Shown here one piece after another: positions 7,129-12,261 of a stretch of DNA of 12,261 nucleotides. Each line of letters begins with the position of its first letter. Within the stretch, counting starts at the first letter, position 1. The stretch is from the NCBI GenBank assembly GCA_018623895.1, contig JAAZUY010000011.1, positions 1 through 12,261 of the forward strand, given 5' to 3'. Source of the stretch: a bacterium (GTDB lineage: Bacteria > Bacillota_I > Bacilli_A > Acholeplasmatales > Acholeplasmataceae). The notes beneath the pieces were generated by a model. The model had not been told where the DNA came from and made no database searches. It saw only the letters and a program-made list of their open reading frames with translations. A program made the position numbers and the translations under genes.

Positions 7129-8016
7129 TTATTGTAAAACCTCTCTGAATTGAATTTTAAATCCTTCTTTTAAAAATTTTTTACTTATTAATGATGATGT
7201 TCTTTCATTACATAAAACGATAATACATCCTCCTAATCCGCTTCCCGTTAATTTAGCACCAAAAGCACCCTGTTGAATGGCTATCCTAACCATATTATCT
7301 AAGATATTATTAGATACACCAAGTTTTTTAAGAAGTGTATGTCCTTTTGTCATTAGATTTCCTATTTTTTCTAAATCACCGTTTTTTATTGCTTCTAGAG
7401 CTAAATCAGAATTATTCGATATTTTCATAATTATATTTTTAACATTGCTACTGTTCTCTTTTATTAAATTTACAGCATTTTTTGTAGATTTTTTCATGTT
7501 TGAAAAAATTGCTAGAAAAACTCCTTTAAAATTAAAGTCTAAAGAGCGATATTTGCCTTTTTTAAAAAAAATTGGTTTATCAGATGTACAAATTCTAGCG
7601 TCTACTCCTGATGCTTTACCGTGAGCAATAGATTCTGAATAATCAATCCACATTAGTAATTCTTTTTTTTCTAATTCTTTTTTATTATATTTAAAGATTT
7701 CTTCTGTTATTGCTTTAGCTAGAGCTGCTGAAGATCCTAATCCTGAACCCAAAGGGATATTAGTCTTAATATTTAAAACAGAATTATCCATTTTAAATTT
7801 TTCTTTCAATTTTAAATATAGACTTTTTATTGGATTAAGTACATCATCAATATTTTCAATCCTACCTGAATAGAATGAGCTCTCAATATAGTCATAGTTA
7901 TTTTTTGATATCTTGACTTCAACGTATGTTTTTTTTAATCTTAAGCCAATTGCGCCACCGCCGTAAAGAACTGAGTGTTCACCAAAAAGAATAATTTTAC
8001 CATTTGCTTTAGACAT
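7129..8016 (-). CDS. mvaK1: Mevalonate kinase
   Basis: Phosphorylates mevalonate to 5-phosphomevalonate; first gene of the minus-strand operon. GHMP kinase, 295 residues. Motifs: NGKIILFGEHSVLYGG (5-20, with the active-site Lys), PLGSGLGSSAALA (88-100), HGKASGVDA (132-140, catalytic Asp139), and KLTGSGLGGC near the C-terminus. HSVLYGG and HGKASGVDA identify mevalonate kinase within the superfamily. Start: ATG 8016, with AGAGG about six bases upstream and homology starting at once. A longer in-frame reading to 8088 would cross the promoter and add 24 residues that do not look like the family, so it is rejected. Confidence 0.95.
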   Translation of the reverse strand: MSKANGKIILFGEHSVLYGGGAIGLRLKKTYVEVKISKNNYDYIESSFYSGRIENIDDVLNPIKSLYLKLKEKFKMDNSVLNIKTNIPLGSGLGSSAALAKAITEEIFKYNKKELEKKELLMWIDYSESIAHGKASGVDARICTSDKPIFFKKGKYRSLDFNFKGVFLAIFSNMKKSTKNAVNLIKENSSNVKNIIMKISNNSDLALEAIKNGDLEKIGNLMTKGHTLLKKLGVSNNILDNMVRIAIQQGAFGAKLTGSGLGGCIIVLCNERTSSLISKKFLKEGFKIQFREVLQ

Positions 8017-8031
8017 ATAAACCTCTATTCT

Positions 8032-8040
8032 ATTATAGCA
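8032..8040 (-). promoter_or_regulatory. Extended -10 promoter of the mvaK1-mvaD-mvaK2-fni operon
   Basis: TGC plus TATAAT on the minus strand forms an extended -10; no good -35 is seen at 16-18 bases. Transcription would begin near 8025-8027, directly at the AGAGG (8022-8026), leaving a leader of only about ten bases before ATG 8016. Confidence 0.6.
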
Positions 8041-8083
8041 AACTAATCTATTTAAAATACTATTTATATTAGAAAATAAAATC

Positions 8084-8122
8084 ATCAAAAGATGAAGTTG
8101 CCCATTTCAAGGGTCTTTTGAT
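8084..8122. repeat. 9-bp perfect inverted repeat spanning the prenyl synthase promoter
   Basis: ATCAAAAGA (8084-8092) and TCTTTTGAT (8114-8122) are exact reverse complements separated by 21 bases. The right arm abuts and shares a base with the -10 box and the left arm lies just upstream of the -35. No T tract follows, so it is not a terminator. It may be a repressor or activator site; this is inference. Confidence 0.45.
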
Positions 8123-8127
8123 ATAAT
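8098..8127 (+). promoter_or_regulatory. Promoter of the prenyl synthase gene, predicted leaderless
   Basis: TTGCCC (8098-8103) and TATAAT (8122-8127) with an 18-base spacer. Only six bases lie between the -10 and ATG 8134, so transcription should start at or next to the A of the start codon. Confidence 0.65.
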
Positions 8128-8133
8128 ATAATT

Positions 8134-8973
8134 ATGAAGAATATCATTAATGATGCACTAAAAAAATATGTTTTATCAATTAATAATCCCTCATTAAGGG
8201 ATGCCATAAAATATTCACTACTTGCTGGCGGAAAAAGAATAAGACCTATACTTTTTTTAGAAGTTATAAAGAGCTACGGATTAAATCCCCTTGACTATGT
8301 TGATATTGCGATCAGCTTAGAGCTCATACACACATATTCTTTAATTCATGACGATTTACCTTCAATGGACAACGACTCAATAAGACGTGGAAAACCAACA
8401 TTACATATTGCATATGGTGAATCCACTGCAATTTTAGCTGGTGATGCTCTTTTAACGGATTCATTTAGACTGATTTCAAGTTCATTGATTTTAGACTCAA
8501 ATATTAAGACAAAGCTTATTGAAGTTTTATCTGAAAAGACCGGTTCAAATGGTATGATAATGGGGCAAATGTTAGACCTCGCTTCTGAAGGAGTAGAGCT
8601 TCCTTTGTTTGATCTAGATCAAATGTACGAAAAAAAGACCTCAAACTTGATTGTTGCATCTCTTGTAATGGGTGCAATTGTTTCTGATGAAAAAAACACT
8701 CAACTTTGGTCAAATTTGGGATTTATCCTTGGTTTACTCTTCCAAATTCAAGATGATGTTTTAGAAGAAACCCTTTCCGTCGATATAATTGGAAAAACGA
8801 AATCAGATACAATTAGAAAAAAACCTACATACGTTTCAATATTAGGTTTGAATGAAACAAAAATGCATATTTTAAAATTAGAAAACGAAATAACGAAAAT
8901 CATTAATAAACTTAAGCTTTTTGATTCGTCTTTATATCAATTAATCTTAAAGATTATTAATCGATCTAATTAA
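8134..8973 (+). CDS. ispA: Short-chain polyprenyl (farnesyl/geranylgeranyl) diphosphate synthase
   Basis: Head-to-tail condensation of IPP with allylic diphosphates. 279 residues, slightly shorter than typical IspA proteins (about 290-300). Trans-prenyltransferase motifs: YSLLAGGKRIRP (27-38), first Asp-rich motif DDLPSMD (73-79) followed by RRGKPTLH, GDALLTDSF, Lys-Thr pair KKTS (167-170), and second Asp-rich motif QIQDDVLE (204-211), then IGKTKSD and KKPTYVSILGL. The residues before the first Asp-rich motif (HTYSLIH) are as in E. coli IspA, pointing to a C15-C20 product. Chain length cannot be fixed from sequence alone. No Shine-Dalgarno precedes ATG 8134; the promoter lies directly upstream. 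Divergent from the mevalonate operon, which supplies its substrates. Confidence 0.93.
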   Translation: MKNIINDALKKYVLSINNPSLRDAIKYSLLAGGKRIRPILFLEVIKSYGLNPLDYVDIAISLELIHTYSLIHDDLPSMDNDSIRRGKPTLHIAYGESTAILAGDALLTDSFRLISSSLILDSNIKTKLIEVLSEKTGSNGMIMGQMLDLASEGVELPLFDLDQMYEKKTSNLIVASLVMGAIVSDEKNTQLWSNLGFILGLLFQIQDDVLEETLSVDIIGKTKSDTIRKKPTYVSILGLNETKMHILKLENEITKIINKLKLFDSSLYQLILKIINRSN

Positions 8974-8980
8974 AAACAAT

Positions 8981-9006
8981 TATAATTTATCTTATCTTAA
9001 GAGAGG
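8981..9006 (+). promoter_or_regulatory. Possible promoter -10 and ribosome binding site of the flavin reductase-like gene
   Basis: TATAAT at 8981-8986 in the 39-base gap after the prenyl synthase stop, then AGAGG at 9002-9006, six bases before ATG 9013. No convincing -35 is visible, so the gene may also be read through from the synthase promoter. Confidence 0.4.
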
Positions 9007-9012
9007 TTTTAT

Positions 9013-9606
9013 ATGATTATCGATCCAAAAAAAATTCACCCTAGATCGTTTTACTCTTTTTTTACTGGATCATTGTCTCCAAGGCCTATCGCATGGATAA
9101 CAACAAAAAATGATGATAATTCAATAAATCTTGCACCTTATAGTTTTTTTAGTGGAATAAATACAAGACCGCCAATTATCATGGTTAGTATTGGAAACTA
9201 TTCTGGTGTAAAAAAACACACAAGTCAAAATATCATAAGAAATAGAGAATGTGTAATTAATATTGTCGATAAAAATTATCTTGAAAAGTTAAATTTAACG
9301 GGTAAAAAATTCGATAAAAATGTAAGTGAATTAGCTCATGTTAATTTGAAAACAAAAAAATCTGAAAAAGTCTCAGTACCCTCTGTATCTGGTGTTCTTG
9401 CAAGCTTTGAATGTGTTCTTTTTGAACATCATAAATTACCATCCAATGATGTTTTCTACTTAGAGGTAATTAGTCTTTTCGTAGATGACAAATTTATATT
9501 AAATGGGCAGATTAATACAAAACTTTTTAAGCCGTTAGCAAGATTTATGGGAAACACTTATGCTTATGATTACAAAATTATAAAAACTAAAAATCCAAAT
9601 AAATAA
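9013..9606 (+). CDS. Flavin reductase-like (FMN-binding split barrel) protein
   Basis: 197 residues of the flavin reductase-like domain family (PF01613, DIM6/NTAB type). Family features: SPRPIAWITT (22-31), NLAPYSFFSGINTRPPIIMVSIG (39-61, broad match), and KKHTSQNIIRNRECVINIV (67-85), equivalent to the usual KDTxxNI...FVVN segment. Members bind FMN non-covalently and act as NAD(P)H:flavin reductases or as flavoproteins of unknown substrate; the exact reaction cannot be read here. No signal peptide or membrane segment, so cytosolic. It is 39 bases after the prenyl synthase and converges on the alpha/beta hydrolase gene with one base between stop codons and no visible terminator hairpin. A link to flavin for the FMN-dependent isomerase is possible but unsupported. 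Confidence 0.82.
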   Translation: MIIDPKKIHPRSFYSFFTGSLSPRPIAWITTKNDDNSINLAPYSFFSGINTRPPIIMVSIGNYSGVKKHTSQNIIRNRECVINIVDKNYLEKLNLTGKKFDKNVSELAHVNLKTKKSEKVSVPSVSGVLASFECVLFEHHKLPSNDVFYLEVISLFVDDKFILNGQINTKLFKPLARFMGNTYAYDYKIIKTKNPNK

Positions 9607-9607
9607 C

Positions 9608-10996
9608 TTATTCGAAAGAAATTCTAATTAAAAAATCATAATAATCTTCATAATTTATTGTTTCACCATTCCTATAATATATACTTGAAAATGTTTCATA
9701 AAATATAAACCTAAGTGAACTATTTAGCTCAATATAGTCAATGTTTCCTGTAATTCCAAAAAATTCAGTTAATGAACTAAACATATATGCCATTGTAAAA
9801 TCTGAATGTGTTGTCTCTTTTATTTGATATAACCTGGTTTTATCATTGTTGAGAAAATTATATAAATACTCATTGTTCGTATGGTTTTCCCACTCTTCAC
9901 TTCTCAAAAGAAGAATTGGAAGATGAGATACTTTTTCATATATATTTTCTTCTAGTGGTTCTACCCATGCGTCTAAACCAATTACAGACTTTATTCTATT
10001 GTCTATTGAAGAGGCATAAATTGCACCACCTCCACCAGTTGAATGTCCTATCAAAGATATTTTATCAAAATCAATGTGGTTCATATATATATCACTGTTT
10101 TCGAAGTAATCTATAGTTGAAATGACATCATTTCCGTAAGTTTTTACAACTGTGTTTGCATTATCTAAAAATCTTTCCCTAGAGAGGTTATACGGCAACG
10201 CATTTTCACTTTTAAATTCAACATCTTCTTCAGAGAAAACAGTCGCAACAGAACCAAAAGTATGATCTATTGATGCGACAATAAAACCTTTGCTAGCTAA
10301 ATCTTCCGCAAAATTTGTATGAAGATTCATAAATCCTCCCCATCCATGTGAAATGATAACCAAAGGTAATTTATCTTCACTTTTTAATATTTCACCACCG
10401 AAGTATGAATTTGAATCAATCATATTTGTATGATCTAAGATAAACTCTGGAATTCCCCAATCTTTAGCTAATGCTTCAGTTACTATGTTTCCTCCTTGAA
10501 TCCATTTAGTTTTTTGAAGTGTACCTTGGAATTTATTTAAAGGAAACCACATTTGAACTCTAAAACGTCTAAAATCGCCTTCTTTTTCGGTAAATATTTC
10601 ATCTCTATTTTGATCTGTTATAGTAATCAAGTTTGTTCCAACATAAAATTCACCTGTTGGAATTTGTACTTTTACTACAGGGAACGAGTAAAACAATAGA
10701 ATAGATACTACATAAATTGATGTTAAAACAATGTTAAAAACTTTTTTAGTTGTCTTGCTTATAACTAATTTTGAAAAATTATCTAAATAAAAAAGAACAA
10801 AGGAAATTACAAAAAAGATATAAATTGAGTATTGGTGCCAAATAAATAAATTTTGTAAAGAATAAAAAACAACAACAAAGAATATTATTGTCATAAAAAA
10901 CCTATACTTCTTCCATCCCCATTTTGGACTTGACCAAAGTAAAATTAAAGAAAAAAGACCTGCTAAATAAAAAGTTGTTGTAATTGTGCTATTCAT
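9608..10996 (-). CDS. Membrane-anchored PAF-acetylhydrolase-like alpha/beta hydrolase
   Basis: 462 residues. The N-terminal ~105 residues contain about four hydrophobic helices (roughly 4-21, 32-50, 54-71, 85-105); the rest is an alpha/beta-hydrolase resembling platelet-activating factor acetylhydrolase isoform II. Visible: oxyanion-hole HGWGG (217-221), nucleophile elbow GHSTGGGG with Ser319, Asp342 in GLDAW, and His397 in TTHSDF; GLDAW is typical of the PAF-acetylhydrolase group. The catalytic domain would follow the last helix, and with an even number of helices its side depends on topology. Likely an esterase or lipase of short acyl or phospholipid substrates; substrate unknown. Start ATG 10996 is preceded by AAGGGAAG. 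It lies 24 bases after the YgjV-like gene and is probably in one transcript with it. Confidence 0.82.
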   Translation of the reverse strand: MNSTITTTFYLAGLFSLILLWSSPKWGWKKYRFFMTIIFFVVVFYSLQNLFIWHQYSIYIFFVISFVLFYLDNFSKLVISKTTKKVFNIVLTSIYVVSILLFYSFPVVKVQIPTGEFYVGTNLITITDQNRDEIFTEKEGDFRRFRVQMWFPLNKFQGTLQKTKWIQGGNIVTEALAKDWGIPEFILDHTNMIDSNSYFGGEILKSEDKLPLVIISHGWGGFMNLHTNFAEDLASKGFIVASIDHTFGSVATVFSEEDVEFKSENALPYNLSRERFLDNANTVVKTYGNDVISTIDYFENSDIYMNHIDFDKISLIGHSTGGGGAIYASSIDNRIKSVIGLDAWVEPLEENIYEKVSHLPILLLRSEEWENHTNNEYLYNFLNNDKTRLYQIKETTHSDFTMAYMFSSLTEFFGITGNIDYIELNSSLRFIFYETFSSIYYRNGETINYEDYYDFLIRISFE

Positions 10997-11020
10997 AATA
11001 CTTCCCTTCTATAAAGAAAA

Positions 11021-11647
11021 TCAAATTTCTTTATAATAATCAAATATAGAGTTTGAATTTGTTTTTTTAAAACCAATTTTTTTTAAATAAGTAGCATGTT
11101 TTTTATTAAATGCTTTAGAAATAAGTTTTTTTACGTTTGAAGCCTTAAAATAATCAACTTGTGATTGAAATAAGTACATACCTGATTTAAAATCTCTGTA
11201 TCTTGGTATTACATAGTCGACTTTAATATTGTAAACGTATTCTTCAACTTTTTCACAAATGAATACACCTGCTGGATTCATATCTCTTAAAATCAAAAAT
11301 TTTATTTCAGCTTTTTTTAACTTATCTATTTCTACATTAAAAAAATTATTAATATCTTTTATATGAAATCTCAAAAATGCATTTAAAAAGTCATCTTCTT
11401 TTGTAATTGGAAGAATTCTCATATACTCTTTTTTATTGTAAATTATAAATAAATAATATAAATTTATAAATGAAATTCCTAAATTCATAATACCAGTTGG
11501 TAAACTACCTATAGCAAAACCATAAAAGCAAAACATCAAAGATCCTAATAAATTGATTAATCTAAGTTTAATAATAGAATTCATTAATAATGAGACAAAT
11601 ATTATTATTGAACCAATATACCCTATCCATTCTAAAATATTACTCAT
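11021..11647 (-). CDS. YgjV-type inner membrane protein with GNAT-like C-terminal domain
   Basis: 208 residues. Three hydrophobic helices (about 6-24, 28-48, 51-70) including the SLLMNSIIKLRLINLLGS-type segment and YGFAIGSLPTGIMNLGIS resemble the YgjV family (PF10688). A soluble C-terminal part (about 80-208) has FLILRDMNPAGVFI, VDYVIPRYRDFKSG and NKKHATYLKKIGFKK. The last is like the asparagine-helix and Lys/Gly-Phe segment of GNAT acetyltransferases, but the classic R/QxxGxG acetyl-CoA loop is not clear. Function unknown; a membrane-tethered, possibly degenerate, acetyltransferase is an inference. Start ATG 11647 has AGAGG five bases upstream and an extended -10 promoter just before it. First gene of a likely two-gene operon with the hydrolase. 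Confidence 0.75.
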   Translation of the reverse strand: MSNILEWIGYIGSIIIFVSLLMNSIIKLRLINLLGSLMFCFYGFAIGSLPTGIMNLGISFINLYYLFIIYNKKEYMRILPITKEDDFLNAFLRFHIKDINNFFNVEIDKLKKAEIKFLILRDMNPAGVFICEKVEEYVYNIKVDYVIPRYRDFKSGMYLFQSQVDYFKASNVKKLISKAFNKKHATYLKKIGFKKTNSNSIFDYYKEI

Positions 11648-11661
11648 AGAGACCTCTATTT

Positions 11662-11690
11662 ATTATATCATTCTAATATCTTTTTGTCTT
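11662..11690 (-). promoter_or_regulatory. Promoter of the YgjV-like/hydrolase operon
   Basis: Minus-strand TGA plus TATAAT (11662-11667) and AAGACA (11685-11690, 4 of 6 to TTGACA) at 17 bases. Predicted start near 11655-11657, right at the AGAGG (11653-11657), so the leader is only about 8-10 bases, as for mevalonate kinase. Confidence 0.65.
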
Positions 11691-11703
11691 AAATCTGATT
11701 ATT

Positions 11704-11729
11704 TAAAAAGCCAGTGCTAACACTGACTT
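11704..11729 (-). terminator. Intrinsic terminator of the tRNA operon
   Basis: Stem arms 11708-11716 and 11721-11729 (minus strand AAGTCAGTG, loop TTAG, CACTGGCTT) form nine pairs with one G-T wobble, followed on the minus strand by a T tract. It lies 13 bases past the tRNA-Glu 3' end. Confidence 0.85.
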
Positions 11730-11741
11730 GTTAAATTTTTT

Positions 11742-11817
11742 TGGTGACCCGTACGGGACTCGAACCCGTGAATGTATGCGTGAAAGGCATATGTGTTAAC
11801 CGCTTCACCAACGGGCC
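11742..11817 (-). tRNA. tRNA-Glu (anticodon TTC)
   Basis: 76 nt with encoded CCA. Acceptor GGCCCGT pairs with ACGGGTC (one G-T pair), anticodon stem TATGC/GCATA encloses loop CTTTCAC with anticodon TTC, and the T arm ACGGG-TTCGAGT-CCCGT is intact. Discriminator A. It lies three bases downstream of tRNA-Ser in the same transcript. Confidence 0.96.
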
Positions 11818-11820
11818 ACA

Positions 11821-11910
11821 TGGCGGAGTAGGAGGGATTTGAACCCTCGCACCAGTTTACTGATCTAACGGTTTAGCAAACCGTCCTCTTAACCACTTGA
11901 GTACTACTCC
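11821..11910 (-). tRNA. tRNA-Ser (anticodon GCT)
   Basis: 90 nt with encoded CCA and discriminator G. Acceptor GGAGTAG pairs with CTACTCC; anticodon stem ACGGT/ACCGT holds loop TTGCTAA, anticodon GCT; a long variable arm and T arm GAGGG-TTCAAAT-CCCTC follow, as expected for a class II serine tRNA. Confidence 0.96.
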
Positions 11911-11923
11911 AATTAACTACTCT

Positions 11924-11952
11924 AGAATATCTCATTACATTTTTTGTGTCAA
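11924..11952 (-). promoter_or_regulatory. Promoter of the tRNA-Ser/tRNA-Glu operon
   Basis: Minus-strand TTGACA (11947-11952, perfect -35) and TATTCT (11924-11929, 4 of 6 -10) at 17 bases. Transcription would begin near 11917, seven bases before tRNA-Ser. A 10-bp palindrome AGAATATTCT (11955-11964) sits just upstream. Confidence 0.75.
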
Positions 11953-11979
11953 CAAGAATATTCTATTATTTAGTTAAAC

Positions 11980-12258
11980 TTACTGAATTAATTCTAAACT
12001 CTTGATGATGTTATCTATATCATACCAAATATGATCATCAAAAAATTGTAAACCATCATCTGTCTCGAAACCTTCAACGTAAAAAGTTATCAGCCCTTGA
12101 TTACTATTGATTTCTGGATTAAAAAGAGGATTATTTGAAAATACGGGGTTATCGTAGAGAGAGGCATTCGCTAAAGAATCTAAATCAAGAACTAGAAACG
12201 CTTCTTCATTTAAGGTGCTAAAATTTTCATCTATATAATCCATTAATCTTAAATTCAT
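11980..12258 (-). CDS. Hypothetical small acidic protein, 5' end possibly outside window
   Basis: Not recognised. 92 residues from ATG 12258; the reading frame stays open through the last codon (GAC) to the window edge, so the true start may lie outside. The protein is acidic and Asp/Asn-rich (for example FETDDGLQFFDDHIWYDID), with no clear membrane segment or signal peptide and no Cys. Its sequence suggests a soluble cytosolic or secreted domain fragment. It is followed by the tRNA promoter, with no terminator hairpin seen in between. Confidence 0.5.
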   Translation of the reverse strand: MNLRLMDYIDENFSTLNEEAFLVLDLDSLANASLYDNPVFSNNPLFNPEINSNQGLITFYVEGFETDDGLQFFDDHIWYDIDNIIKSLELIQ

Positions 12259-12261
12259 GTC

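Noticed and set aside
8017..8088. Longer mevalonate kinase starting at 8088
   Set aside because: It would include the extended -10 promoter and the added 24 residues are unlike the family; AGAGG points to ATG 8016.
9600..9625. Terminator between the converging flavin reductase-like and hydrolase genes
   Set aside because: No stable stem with a T tract could be found; only a 3-bp TTC/GAA stem is present.
11955..11964. Palindrome AGAATATTCT upstream of the tRNA promoter
   Set aside because: Short AT-rich palindromes are expected by chance at this base composition; no T tract or second copy supports a terminator or operator.

Overview
The window comes from a very AT-rich, low-GC Gram-positive-type genome (Bacillota or a standard-code Mollicutes relative such as the Acholeplasma/Izemoplasma side; this placement is inference). 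Evidence: AT-rich coding sequence, TATAAT-type promoters, AGAGG-type ribosome binding sites, tRNA genes with encoded CCA ends, and UGA used as a stop (HMG-CoA reductase and phosphomevalonate kinase both end in TGA) with Trp encoded by TGG. So this is not the mycoplasma code.

Layout. (1) 1-823, minus: an NqrB/RnfD-family membrane protein, cut by the window edge. (2) 962-1810, minus: a DUF368 (PopT-type) polyprenyl-phosphate transporter. (3) 1992-8973: a compact isoprenoid locus holding every enzyme from acetoacetyl-CoA to IPP/DMAPP and on to a prenyl diphosphate. HMG-CoA reductase and synthase are on the plus strand (4-nt overlap). They run head-on into the minus-strand operon mevalonate kinase > diphosphomevalonate decarboxylase > phosphomevalonate kinase > type 2 IPP isomerase. 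A prenyl diphosphate synthase is divergent from mevalonate kinase. No acetoacetyl-CoA thiolase is in the window. (4) 9013-11647: a flavin reductase-like protein, a membrane-anchored PAF-acetylhydrolase-like alpha/beta hydrolase, and a YgjV-type membrane protein with a GNAT-like tail. (5) 11742-11910: tRNA-Ser(GCT) and tRNA-Glu(TTC), with a consensus promoter and a terminator. (6) 11980-12258: an unrecognised small acidic protein, possibly truncated by the window edge.

How the parts fit: the mevalonate genes supply IPP/DMAPP, the synthase at 8134 elongates them, and a DUF368 protein, a family shown to recycle undecaprenyl phosphate across the membrane, sits divergently beside HMG-CoA reductase. 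Carrier-lipid supply and recycling are therefore neighbours. The main oddities are regulatory: several promoters lie so close to start codons that the transcripts should be leaderless or nearly so, and a T10 tract in the HMG-CoA reductase leader separates a leaderless ATG from the reductase frame by exactly one base. No intergenic gap exceeds 300 bases, and no CRISPR array, IS element or prophage was seen.
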